A DNA stretch of 64,000 nucleotides. Origin: Caloramator quimbayensis. GTDB lineage: Bacteria; Bacillota; Clostridia; Clostridiales; Caloramatoraceae. The stretch is taken from positions 1 through 64,000 of the forward strand of contig NZ_FUYH01000001.1 in assembly GCF_900167605.1 (NCBI RefSeq), in the 5' to 3' direction. Below the pieces are notes generated by a model, which was not told where the DNA came from, searched no databases, and saw nothing but the letters and a program-made list of their open reading frames with translations. Position 1 is the stretch's first letter. The number at the start of each line of letters is the position of its first letter. Position numbers and translations under genes: made by a program. Below, piece by piece: positions 8,776-17,023 of this stretch.

Positions 8776-11115
8776 TTATATACCACTTCTGTATTGATTT
8801 GGAGAAACACCATAAAACTTTTTAAAAGCAGTATAAAAATAATTATTGTTTGAAAAACCTACTCTTTCTGCTATTTCAGCTACAGTAAGATCCGTTGTCT
8901 CAAGAAGTTTTTTAGCATTCTCAAACCTTACTTCATTTATAAAAGTTGACAATGATTTACCTTCAATTTCCTTAAAAAGTACTCTTAAATAACTTGGAGA
9001 TAATTTCATTTTTTCTGCAATTTCTTCAAGAGATATTGATGGATCAGTGTAATTCAAAAATATATAATTTTTTACTTTATCTACAACATCGTTTTTCTTC
9101 GAGCTCTTCTTATCTTTCATTTTTTCAGAAACATATACTGTTAATCCCATTATATAGCTTTTTATATCATCTATTGTTTCATAACTGTCCATATTATTCA
9201 TAAAATCACCAGTATTTATATATACACTTTCTCTATTCATTCTCATCATATTATTTATAACCCTTATAATGTTTATTACAAGCTGAGTTACAGCAATAAT
9301 CATATCACTATATGACAACTCCATGAAACTTTTGAACATGTTATCTAATTCCTTTTCTGTTTCCTCAATATTTCCAGACTTAATACATTTAAATATTACT
9401 TGTTCCTTATTTTCATTATATTTATACTCAGCAGTAATATCAGAATTTATTTTCTCGTTATATAGAATTGATTTTAAACCATATTTAAATCTGTAATTTA
9501 TATAATGTTGAGCTGTGTTGTATGCCTTTGAAATATTTTCAATTCCATGAGATAGCTTGCTAATTGAGGCTGAAACGGAAATATTATCATCGTATAATAT
9601 ATCCTGTATTTTTTTAATTAATTCTATTATTTTATCAATTGATTTTTGTTCATTATCTTCTTTGTAGTCAATAATAACGCAAACTTCATTATCATTAAAA
9701 TTTAAAATTTCACATTTATAATATTTAGAACATACATTTTCAGCTGTTAAAATTACTTTGTTTTCTATTGCTAATATTTTATCCTGTGAATATTTTTGTT
9801 GTATAAGCTGCTTATACCTATCTATCTTAATAAGAATTACATATATATACTTAAATTCGAGGTTAACTCCTAGTTCTATTAATCTTTTTCTAACGTCATC
9901 TGTACCAGGTTTCTTATTCAATAATAAATCCATTATTATGTTCTTTTTTATAAAATTAGCATCAACATCAGATAGCTTCCTTGCATCTTCAGATTTTTGA
10001 ATAATTGCATCAACTGCTTTTGTCATATATTCAATATCAGTACTATCTATTTCTTTCAAGGCATCACCAAAATCATTGTTTTCATCATAATAATTTTTTA
10101 ATGTTTTTATTACTTCAGCAATTGGTGAATATATTTTTTCAGAACATAAAAAAGAAAGAATTAACGCTAAAATAAATAAAATAATAAAAGTTTTTATCAT
10201 ATACTGTATCATTCGAGAAATTGTTCCCATAAGTGTCTCATATGGAACAATATTTATTAACTTTAAACCTAAATTATCACTTGTTTTATATGTAATAATA
10301 TAAGGTTTCCCATTAATCTTATTCAAAAAGCTTCCGCTTTCAATATCCGAATTTAATATTTTTTGTATATAACCTTGTGACGAAATGTTATTTAAAAACA
10401 TATCAGTATTAGAACCAAATATAATCCTTCCGTTTCTATCAATTGCAAAAAGATTATATCCTTTTTGAGACATATCTTTAAAATAAGCTTGTACAGAATC
10501 AGCATCCACATTGAGTATTATTGCACCATATGGAACGCTTTCATTTGTTGATTTAATATTTGTAAGCATAATTGACAAAACATCTTTTTGGTATTTCTGA
10601 TTACTTATACTTATTGCTATTTTCCTAGGAATAAATTTTGTGCTCATAGTTTCATTATTTTTCTTGATAATATCAATTATTTCTTTATCATAAAAACTAT
10701 TATATTTAGCTGAATTACCAATAGAAGTATATATAATATTAGTATTATAATTATAAATATATATTGACTGTACAAAAGGAAGTTTTAGAGCTGCCTGTTT
10801 TATTTTAGTCTCTCCTATTAATGACGGGCTTTTATTATTAAACATTAAATTATATACATCCTCATCTAAATATAACTGGTACATATATGATTTTGCCCAG
10901 TTTAATGTATACCCAATATAATATTCTGCTTGATTCAATATTTTCTTTGATGTATCTTCCGATTGCTCCATCATCTGTTTTTTATATCCTTGATATAATA
11001 CTAAAGTAAATATTAAAAGAATTATAGATATTACAACAATATAGGAAATAATAAGTCTTTGAAAAACGCTTTTTAACTTTATACCTTTTTTTATTTTACA
11101 AAATAACGATTTCAT
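8776..11115 (-). CDS. YesS-like transmembrane AraC-family regulator
   Basis: Protein of 779 residues that combines membrane sensing with DNA binding in one chain, as in B. subtilis YesS. Transmembrane helix 1 is at about 21-42, followed by an extracellular Cache-like region of about 255 residues (AIDRNGRIIFGSNT is typical), helix 2 near 300-320, a long cytoplasmic part, and an AraC double helix-turn-helix in the last 90 residues (ISLEEIAEKMKLSPSYLRVL, VAEIAERVGFSNNNYFYTAF, ending GVSPNQYR). It has no kinase or receiver domain. It is transcribed alone, just upstream of and in the same direction as the RbsABC operon, which is its most likely target; the usual targets in this family are sugar transport and pectin or glycan use genes. 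Confidence 0.88.
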   Translation of the reverse strand: MKSLFCKIKKGIKLKSVFQRLIISYIVVISIILLIFTLVLYQGYKKQMMEQSEDTSKKILNQAEYYIGYTLNWAKSYMYQLYLDEDVYNLMFNNKSPSLIGETKIKQAALKLPFVQSIYIYNYNTNIIYTSIGNSAKYNSFYDKEIIDIIKKNNETMSTKFIPRKIAISISNQKYQKDVLSIMLTNIKSTNESVPYGAIILNVDADSVQAYFKDMSQKGYNLFAIDRNGRIIFGSNTDMFLNNISSQGYIQKILNSDIESGSFLNKINGKPYIITYKTSDNLGLKLINIVPYETLMGTISRMIQYMIKTFIILFILALILSFLCSEKIYSPIAEVIKTLKNYYDENNDFGDALKEIDSTDIEYMTKAVDAIIQKSEDARKLSDVDANFIKKNIIMDLLLNKKPGTDDVRKRLIELGVNLEFKYIYVILIKIDRYKQLIQQKYSQDKILAIENKVILTAENVCSKYYKCEILNFNDNEVCVIIDYKEDNEQKSIDKIIELIKKIQDILYDDNISVSASISKLSHGIENISKAYNTAQHYINYRFKYGLKSILYNEKINSDITAEYKYNENKEQVIFKCIKSGNIEETEKELDNMFKSFMELSYSDMIIAVTQLVINIIRVINNMMRMNRESVYINTGDFMNNMDSYETIDDIKSYIMGLTVYVSEKMKDKKSSKKNDVVDKVKNYIFLNYTDPSISLEEIAEKMKLSPSYLRVLFKEIEGKSLSTFINEVRFENAKKLLETTDLTVAEIAERVGFSNNNYFYTAFKKFYGVSPNQYRSGI

Positions 11116-11263
11116 ATATTGCCTCCTTCAAATAGTGTCTTATCCTTAGCAAAGTTTCTATAAATTGTATAAATAATTTAATAATTAAAATATTTTATAT
11201 CTTAAAATAATTATATTTAATAATTCATTTTAATGCTATAAAAAATATTTGTTACAAATTATT

Positions 11264-11310
11264 AAGGCTGGCTTTAAATAGATATTAAATTCTATTTAAA
11301 GCCAGCCTTT
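11264..11310 (-). terminator. Strong intrinsic terminator of pfp
   Basis: Perfect 19-bp inverted repeat (AAGGCTGGCTTTAAATAGA and its complement) around an eight-base loop, directly after the pfp stop codon. Confidence 0.8.
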
Positions 11311-11312
11311 CC

Positions 11313-12533
11313 CTACTCCTTCTTCAAAAGTTTCGGCACTTTTGGTGCCCTTAATCTGTGTGCCTGCTGAAGCCCTGATCCTAAAAGCGGGAGTACATAA
11401 TGCCTGAAGGCTTCAGTTACATTGTTACCTTCGCTGTTTATAAACTCATCGGGCATATGTTTTGTTTTGCCTGCAACCTCTTCAAGGTTAGTCAGCTGAT
11501 AATCAACAGAATAGTCTCCTGTTCTGTGAATAGTTATTGAGCCGTCAAGGTTGTGCCATATTGCAAATTGTGCCGCTTTCTCTCCAACTTCCCTTGCCTC
11601 ATGCTGGTCAACGTCTGATACACAGCCAAAGAAAGACCTTTGAAGATAACCGAAGGTATCCGTTCTAACCCTTTTAATTCCTAGATTTTTCTTTATATAA
11701 TTTGCCAAAAGATCTCCTAATGCACCTGTTCCAGAGAGCTGCACATTTCCAAATTCGTCCTTTTCAACATTATTCAAAAGTTTTGTAACAATAGGATTGC
11801 CCTCCTCATCACAAATACCCTCAGATACTGCAATAACGCATCTTCCGTATTTTTCATAAATTCTTTTAACATCCTCAAGATACTTTTCTATGTTAAAAGG
11901 CCTTTCAGGAAGATATATAAGATGCGGGCCATCATCAGGGTATTTTTGTGCAATGGATGATGCTGCTGTTAAAAAACCTGCATGTCTACCCATAACAACA
12001 CCTATATAAACGCCAGGGAGAGCTCTAACATCGAGATTGATTCCAGTAAAGGCCTGAGCTACAAATTTAGCAGCAGAACCGTATCCTGGAGTATGGTCAT
12101 TTATTACTAAATCATTATCAATAGTCTTTGGTATATGTATTGCCCTAAATTCATAATCAGAAAGCCTTGCGTTTTCATTTACAATTCTAACAGTATCAAC
12201 CGAATCATTACCGCCTATATAGAAAAAATATCTAATGTCATGGGCTTTTAAAACATTGAAAATTTCTTTGCAGTATTTTTCATCAGGCTTATCCCTCGTT
12301 GAAAAAAGTGCAGAGGATGGAGTTAGTGCAACCTGTTCAAGATTGTGGGTTGTTTCCTGAGTTAAATCAAGAAAGTCCTCTTTAATTATTCCAGCAACTC
12401 CATGAACCGCTCCGTAAACCTTTGTTACTTGAGGAAATTTCCTCGACTCTAAAACTGCACCTACAAGGGATTGATTGATAACGGCTGTAGGCCCGCCGCC
12501 CTGTGCAACCAGTACCTTCCCTTCAAGTTTCAT
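11313..12533 (-). CDS. pfp: Pyrophosphate-dependent 6-phosphofructokinase
   Basis: Enzyme of 406 residues that phosphorylates fructose 6-phosphate to fructose 1,6-bisphosphate, using pyrophosphate rather than ATP. N-terminal QGGGPTAVIN loop (11-20), GGNDS at 107-111 in place of the GGDGS found in ATP enzymes, and PKTIDND at 135-141, whose Lys is the mark of PPi-type enzymes. The catalytic Asp is in TIDND. The length fits the short PPi-PFK group. It stands alone between its own terminator and the epimerase gene. The start is ATG 12533 with GGGAGGGATTTTAA upstream. A PPi enzyme allows reversible, ATP-sparing glycolysis, common in anaerobic clostridia. Assignment of PPi use rests on these residues, not on a test. 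Confidence 0.9.
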   Translation of the reverse strand: MKLEGKVLVAQGGGPTAVINQSLVGAVLESRKFPQVTKVYGAVHGVAGIIKEDFLDLTQETTHNLEQVALTPSSALFSTRDKPDEKYCKEIFNVLKAHDIRYFFYIGGNDSVDTVRIVNENARLSDYEFRAIHIPKTIDNDLVINDHTPGYGSAAKFVAQAFTGINLDVRALPGVYIGVVMGRHAGFLTAASSIAQKYPDDGPHLIYLPERPFNIEKYLEDVKRIYEKYGRCVIAVSEGICDEEGNPIVTKLLNNVEKDEFGNVQLSGTGALGDLLANYIKKNLGIKRVRTDTFGYLQRSFFGCVSDVDQHEAREVGEKAAQFAIWHNLDGSITIHRTGDYSVDYQLTNLEEVAGKTKHMPDEFINSEGNNVTEAFRHYVLPLLGSGLQQAHRLRAPKVPKLLKKE

Positions 12534-12591
12534 TTAAAATCCCTCCCCATAATTGAATAAATATTTTTAATTTTATATATATTTTACTATA

Positions 12592-13686
12592 TTATTCATA
12601 TAAAGAAAGATTATTTTTTACTTTCTTAATTCCAAGACCAAAATCTTCAGACATTTTTATATTTCTGCCATCGATTATAACTCCTCCAACTGCAATATCC
12701 TCCGATAGAAGAGTTGATGCATCAAGGTCTGACCTTGTCACAATGTTTTTCCCTGCTGATAGAGATGATGCAGCAGTAATTCCAACCTTACTTTCCATCA
12801 TGCTTCCTATCATACATTCCACACCGCAGGATTGTGCAATACTTAAAATGTTTTGTGCATTGTAAAGTCCTCCGCTCTTCATAAGCTTTACGTTTAAAAT
12901 ATCGCAGGCACGCATATTCAAAAGTTTTAACGCATCATAGGGTGAAAATAAGGATTCATCAGCCATAATAGGTATGTCAACATTATCTGTCACATATTTT
13001 AGGCCTTCAAAATCATAATATACAACCGGCTGCTCAACAAGTTCAATATCAAGCCCCATATCCTCCATCTTTCTTATAACCCTTACTGCTTCCTTAGGTT
13101 TCCATCCTTGATTTGCATCAAGCCTTATCTTAATGTCATAGCCAACAGCATCCCTTATGGCCTGAATCCTTTTTATATCAAGGCTGCTGTCAATGCCTAC
13201 TTTTATTTTAAGTATTCTATAACCTTTATTAACATACTCTAAGGCTTCAATTGCCATTTTCTCTTCATCGCCTATGCTTACCGTAATATCTGTTTCAATT
13301 TCTTTTTTCGCTCCTCCAAAATATCTATATAAAGGCATTTTATATTTTTGGCAAAACAAATCATGTACAGCAATATCAACAGCTGCCTTAGGGCTATAAT
13401 TTTTAATCATACATTTATTAATCTTTAAAAGTATATTTTCAAAATCATCAATATCCATGCCCTTAATTGAAGGGAAAATAAAATTTTCAATAGATTCTTT
13501 TATAGAGCCCAAAGTATCCCCAGTTATAACAGCTGTTGGAGATGCCTCACCAAAACCTATTTCCCCTGTATCTGTAATTATCTCAACTATTATAGTACTT
13601 AAAACCTTTAAAGTCCTAAGAGCAGTTTTAAAGGGCCTTTTTAAAGGAATGTCTGCCTGATATATTTTATAATCCTGTATTTTCAT
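12592..13686 (-). CDS. Dipeptide epimerase (L-Ala-D/L-Glu epimerase family)
   Basis: Enolase-superfamily enzyme of about 364 residues related to YkfB/YcjG, which convert L-Ala-D-Glu from murein into L-Ala-L-Glu so that it can be cut and reused. Visible are the lysine pair KIKVG on strand 2, the metal ligands in RLDANQGW, VEQPV and MADES, and the second catalytic lysine in NVKLMKSGG. I start it at ATG 13686, which has a GGGGGGATATT site; the longer frame to 13737 would overlap the upstream gene and has no better signal. It lies 16 bases after the serine hydrolase gene, in the same operon, which fits murein peptide recycling. Other dipeptide specificities occur in this family. Confidence 0.85.
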   Translation of the reverse strand: MKIQDYKIYQADIPLKRPFKTALRTLKVLSTIIVEIITDTGEIGFGEASPTAVITGDTLGSIKESIENFIFPSIKGMDIDDFENILLKINKCMIKNYSPKAAVDIAVHDLFCQKYKMPLYRYFGGAKKEIETDITVSIGDEEKMAIEALEYVNKGYRILKIKVGIDSSLDIKRIQAIRDAVGYDIKIRLDANQGWKPKEAVRVIRKMEDMGLDIELVEQPVVYYDFEGLKYVTDNVDIPIMADESLFSPYDALKLLNMRACDILNVKLMKSGGLYNAQNILSIAQSCGVECMIGSMMESKVGITAASSLSAGKNIVTRSDLDASTLLSEDIAVGGVIIDGRNIKMSEDFGLGIKKVKNNLSLYE

Positions 13687-13702
13687 AATATCCCCCCTAA
13701 GC

Positions 13703-14485
13703 TTAAAATGATTTATAAGATTCAATAAAATAGTCATAAACTTCCTTTGAAACCTGTGCTATTGCAAACCTTGCATCGTTGTTAGACTTTACATCATAGG
13801 TCATCATGGTAAATATGTAATCTAAATTATCTAAAAAAACTATTCCAAAATCATGGTCAACTCTTGAAACTTCCCCTGTTTTATGTGCGATACTAACTTC
13901 TTCAGGAATAAAATATGCCATCATAGAAGTATCGAGCTGATGCTTTAAAATATCCATCATAATTTTAGAAGAGCTCTCATCTACAACCTCTCCCTTATAT
14001 AAAAGCTCCATAAAAAGAGTTAAATCCCTTGCACAGGTTTTGTTTTCAAGTCCTTTATCTCTCGCTATAAAATCCATCATCTTTCTTTCAAGAACAGTTA
14101 AGCTGCAGCCTAAGGATTTTATATAATCATTTATTTTACCCATGCCAAGAATATCTATTAAAACATTGGTAGAAGTATTATCGCTCTGTATAATCATTAA
14201 GGTTATTAAATCCATTATTGTATAGGTATTATCTTCACTTAGAAGAGATATTATGCTGTAGGGTACATGATAACTTTTATCAACTTTAATTCTTTCCTTT
14301 AGTGATATTTTACCTTCTTTAGCCTGTCTGAAAGCCTCCGCCATAATAAAAACCTTAATAGTGCTTGCAGATGGAATAGAGGTATCTCCATTTATATTCA
14401 GCATTTCACCTGTTGAAAGATTTTTAACTATTAAAGAATATTTTATGTCATGCTTTTCCATAATACCCCTAATATTATCAAACAT
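13703..14485 (-). CDS. Class A beta-lactamase-like serine hydrolase without signal peptide
   Basis: Protein of 260 residues with the serine-acyl motifs of the beta-lactamase/DD-peptidase fold: STIK at 41-44 (nucleophile Ser41), SDN at 100-102 and KTG at 201-203. The omega-loop Glu that class A enzymes use to release the antibiotic is not evident: the region reads LERKMMDFIARDKGLENKT. No signal peptide or membrane segment is present when it starts at ATG 14485, which has GAGGGGGTG before it. Its neighbour is a dipeptide epimerase for murein peptides. I infer an intracellular or leaderless peptidase/esterase acting on wall peptides rather than an antibiotic-resistance enzyme; the family is, however, often annotated simply as beta-lactamase. 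Confidence 0.78.
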   Translation of the reverse strand: MFDNIRGIMEKHDIKYSLIVKNLSTGEMLNINGDTSIPSASTIKVFIMAEAFRQAKEGKISLKERIKVDKSYHVPYSIISLLSEDNTYTIMDLITLMIIQSDNTSTNVLIDILGMGKINDYIKSLGCSLTVLERKMMDFIARDKGLENKTCARDLTLFMELLYKGEVVDESSSKIMMDILKHQLDTSMMAYFIPEEVSIAHKTGEVSRVDHDFGIVFLDNLDYIFTMMTYDVKSNNDARFAIAQVSKEVYDYFIESYKSF

Positions 14486-14507
14486 AAAAACACCCCCTCG
14501 CAAAAAC

Positions 14508-14556
14508 GCCACCCAAGCTGCAATACAAAAAATTTGTTTCGTTAGCTGAGTGGCAC
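14508..14556 (-). repeat. REP-like hairpin in the serine hydrolase leader
   Basis: On the minus strand AGTGCCACTCAGCT is followed 24 bases later by AGCTTGGGTGGC, an imperfect hairpin. The first arm matches the module AAGTGCCACCCAGTTGAC found at 29089 and, degenerate, at 62536. It lies in the 5' leader, about 20 bases before the ribosome binding site, so it may also affect translation or transcription of the gene. Confidence 0.5.
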
Positions 14557-14634
14557 TAAATATTATGTATAAACTTTATAAATGTGGTAATAATTTAAAT
14601 AAAAGCAGCTTCCCATGGTAAATATCCCCGTTCA

Positions 14635-14660
14635 GGCACAGTGTATGTATACACTGTGCC
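14635..14660. repeat. Perfect 12-bp palindrome with two-base centre
   Basis: GGCACAGTGTAT-GT-ATACACTGTGCC, just after the stop codon of the CBS-ACT gene and about 150 bases before the serine hydrolase. A T run follows only on the + strand, where nothing is transcribed, so it is a poor terminator for the minus-strand gene. It could be an operator or an RNA hairpin. Confidence 0.6.
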
Positions 14661-14662
14661 TT

Positions 14663-15283
14663 TTACTGTACTCTAAATCCTGCATCCCTTACGGCATCAA
14701 CAAGCCTTACCATGCTGCTGCATCTTACTCTTACTACTATCTCTTTAACATCAGTTTTAACCTTAGGATCAAGAACCACAAAACTTATAATGTCTCCTCC
14801 AAACCTTGAAATTATCTCCGTCAGCTTTGCTATCTGACCTGGTATGTCATAGGCAAGAACTGTAATCTTTTGTCCCTTATTTATGCCAAGAGCTTCTGAA
14901 AACTGCCTGAAAATAGCATAGTGTGTAATAATACCCTCAAAAACTCCGTAATCATTAACTACAGCAATAAATGGAACCCCATATATATCAAGAGCATGGG
15001 ATGCCTTTTCAATTTCATCATTTGGGCTTAAAGAAGGAATATCTACTCTCATCAAATCCTTTACTTTCCTAAAGTCAAGATAATCATCTCTATCTCCTCC
15101 AACTTCAAAGTACTCAGAGTATATTCTTTCCCTTGAAATTATTCCAAGAAATCTCTTATCCTTTAAAACCGGTATGGACAAAAAATCCTTTTCATTCATC
15201 TTTTGCAGTGCAACCCTTAGGCTATCCTCAGGTGTTACTGTTGTAAGCTCTTCCTTTGGGAGCATCAAGGCTCTTATATACAT
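14663..15283 (-). CDS. CBS-pair and ACT domain protein (AcuB-like)
   Basis: Cytoplasmic protein of 206 residues: two CBS motifs (about 8-65 and 72-130, the latter reading MRVDIPSLSPNDEIEKASHALD) followed by an ACT domain (about 138-206, KITVLAYDIPGQIAKLTEIISRFGGDI). CBS pairs bind adenine nucleotides, and ACT domains bind amino acids or similar small ligands, so this is a regulatory sensor module. The length and order match proteins annotated as AcuB-like, but no acuA or acuC neighbour is present, so the link to acetoin is not supported. Start ATG 15283 with GGAGGGGTTCT. It is probably a single-gene unit. What it regulates is unknown. Confidence 0.85.
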   Translation of the reverse strand: MYIRALMLPKEELTTVTPEDSLRVALQKMNEKDFLSIPVLKDKRFLGIISRERIYSEYFEVGGDRDDYLDFRKVKDLMRVDIPSLSPNDEIEKASHALDIYGVPFIAVVNDYGVFEGIITHYAIFRQFSEALGINKGQKITVLAYDIPGQIAKLTEIISRFGGDIISFVVLDPKVKTDVKEIVVRVRCSSMVRLVDAVRDAGFRVQ

Positions 15284-15355
15284 AGAACCCCTCCTTAATT
15301 CAAAACTAATATTTAGTAAATTATACTACATAATTGAAATAATTACCATATATTT

Positions 15356-15829
15356 TTAAATATCATATTTCCACATAATAATAGCATCCTCGTTATTATC
15401 GCTGTAATATTTTTTCCTTACAGCAACCTCAATAAAGTTATATTTTTTATAAAGATTAATAGCAGGTATATTGCTTTTTCTTACTTCGAGAGTCATTGCA
15501 TGTACACCTTTTCCCCTGCAGCAATTAATCATATCCTCAAGAAGAAGGCTTCCTGCTCCAACTCCTCTATATTCTGGATGAACAGCTATATTTGTAATAT
15601 GAGCCTCATCAAGCATAACCCACATACCACCGTAGGCTATAACGATTTCATCCTTAACAGCTACTCTATATAGTGCACATTTGTTTGTAGTAAGCTCGCT
15701 GTAAAAGGACTCCCTTTGCCATGGGGAGGTAAAACTTAATCTCTCTATTAAATAAACATCATCTATATCCGAAAGCTCCATATCCCTGAAAATTATATCA
15801 TTCAAGATTTTCACCTGTCCTTTTTTCAT
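15356..15829 (-). CDS. rimI: Ribosomal protein alanine N-acetyltransferase RimI
   Basis: GNAT acetyltransferase of 149-157 residues that acetylates the N-terminal alanine of ribosomal protein S18 in E. coli. The fold shows MELSDIDDVYLIERLSF at the start, the acetyl-CoA loop VHPEYRGVGAGSLLLEDM and the C-terminal EVRKSNIPAINLYKKYNF. It is the third gene of tsaE-tsaB-rimI, the usual Gram-positive order. The start is uncertain: ATG 15829 overlaps tsaB by 32 bases and has a badly spaced site; TTG 15805, overlapping by only eight bases and preceded by AGGACAGGTG, may be the real start. The real substrate in Clostridia may be wider than S18. Confidence 0.9.
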   Translation of the reverse strand: MKKGQVKILNDIIFRDMELSDIDDVYLIERLSFTSPWQRESFYSELTTNKCALYRVAVKDEIVIAYGGMWVMLDEAHITNIAVHPEYRGVGAGSLLLEDMINCCRGKGVHAMTLEVRKSNIPAINLYKKYNFIEVAVRKKYYSDNNEDAIIMWKYDI

Positions 15830-16505
15830 ACTCCCTTTCAGCCTGGGATTTTCTTATATATATGGGGCTGAAGGTATATATGCTTTGCTTTTCACCATCT
15901 TTAAGCCTTAAAAGTGCAAGCTCTCCAAGAAATGCAGCCCTTGGCATCATAGTAGAAAGCGGTGCAAAATATGCTCTATCCTTTAGTGTTTCCTTAATTA
16001 TTTTTTCATGAATTTTAACTCCATCTCCGCAAAACATAACCTTATCATCTTTTAACTTTTCCAAAAGTTCATTTATATGAAGAGCTTCATATTCACAAAG
16101 CCTTATAAGTTTTCCCTTTTCCCATCTGAAATTGCATGTATAAACGTTATCCCTTAGAGCATCCATAATAGGGCATATAATGCCGTCAAATCCTACTTGC
16201 GCAAAAGCTATAGAATCAAGGCTTGACACAGCAATAAAATCCTTATCTTTCCCCTGTGCTAATCCCTTGGCTGCTGCAAGCCCTATCCTAAGCCCAGTAA
16301 AGGATCCCGGTCCTGCAGATACCGCAACGGCATCTATATCATCCATAGTTACCTCAAGCATCTTTAAAAGATTTTCTATCATTGGAAGAAGCACCACAGA
16401 ATGCTGAAGCTTATAATCTAAAAATATTTCCGCCTCAAGTTTGTTATCATTTATAACAGCAGCCCCGGCGGCGCTAAGAGATGATTCTATAGATAGTACC
16501 CTCAT
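15798..16505 (-). CDS. tsaB: tRNA t6A modification protein TsaB
   Basis: Protein of 235 residues from the TsaBDE complex that makes N6-threonylcarbamoyl-adenosine at position 37 of ANN-decoding tRNAs. It is an inactive relative of TsaD with an ASKHA fold and supports TsaD by forming a dimer. Visible family features are MRVLSIESSLSAAGAAV at the N-terminus and VAVSAGPGSFTGLRIGLAAAKGLA near residue 60. The start ATG 16505 overlaps the tsaE stop by four bases (ATGA). TsaD and TsaC are not in the window. Confidence 0.94.
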   Translation of the reverse strand: MRVLSIESSLSAAGAAVINDNKLEAEIFLDYKLQHSVVLLPMIENLLKMLEVTMDDIDAVAVSAGPGSFTGLRIGLAAAKGLAQGKDKDFIAVSSLDSIAFAQVGFDGIICPIMDALRDNVYTCNFRWEKGKLIRLCEYEALHINELLEKLKDDKVMFCGDGVKIHEKIIKETLKDRAYFAPLSTMMPRAAFLGELALLRLKDGEKQSIYTFSPIYIRKSQAEREYEKRTGENLE

Positions 16506-16939
16506 TTTATTCCTCCTAAATTTAGTTTATTAGAATCTATATGTATTTCACGAATATTTTCATCTACCTTTTTTATATTTATCTTTATAATATCCTTTGG
16601 AAGTATTTCAGAAATCATATCCCCCCATTCAATAATGGATATGCCGTTCCCAAAAATATATTCATCAAAACCTATTTCATAAAGTTCTTCTATATCATTA
16701 ATCCTGTAAACATCAAAATGATATAAAGGAAGTCTTCCCCTGTATTCATTGACTATGGTAAAGGTTGGGCTTGTAATATAGTCCTCAACCTCAAGGCCCT
16801 TTGCAATTCCCTTCGTTAGCTGGGTTTTTCCTGCTCCTAAATCTCCGTTTAAAGATATGATATCCCCACTATTTAAAACCCTTCCTATTTTTATTCCCAG
16901 CTCATAAGTTTCCTCAACGCTTGTTGTTTTTATAATCAT
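16502..16939 (-). CDS. tsaE: tRNA t6A modification ATPase TsaE
   Basis: Small P-loop ATPase of 145 residues, first gene of the t6A operon. It shows the Walker A LNGDLGAGKTQLTKG at about 33-47, a switch region with SPTFTIVNEY and the family-typical LYHFDVYRI and GISIIEWGD. TsaE hydrolyses ATP to reset the TsaB-TsaD complex during tRNA modification. Start ATG 16939 with AGAGGTAGAGAGT upstream. It is followed by tsaB with a four-base overlap, which implies translational coupling. Confidence 0.94.
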   Translation of the reverse strand: MIIKTTSVEETYELGIKIGRVLNSGDIISLNGDLGAGKTQLTKGIAKGLEVEDYITSPTFTIVNEYRGRLPLYHFDVYRINDIEELYEIGFDEYIFGNGISIIEWGDMISEILPKDIIKINIKKVDENIREIHIDSNKLNLGGIK

Positions 16940-17000
16940 ACTCTCTACCTCTATTCTATAATAATCAACATCTATATTTTAGCCTTAAATTCCAAAAAAT

Positions 17001-17023
17001 AAAAGAACCTATGCGGTTCTTTT
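17001..17023 (-). terminator. Intrinsic terminator after the H-NOX chemoreceptor
   Basis: Hairpin AAAAGAACC / GGTTCTTTT with a five-base loop; it overlaps the chemoreceptor stop codon and gives a T-rich end on the minus strand. Confidence 0.75.

Noticed and set aside
14508-14556. T-box leader (GGGTGG motif on the minus strand)
   Set aside because: The GGGTGGCG stretch lacks the following ACC core and the long Stem I region; it matches the REP-like module better.
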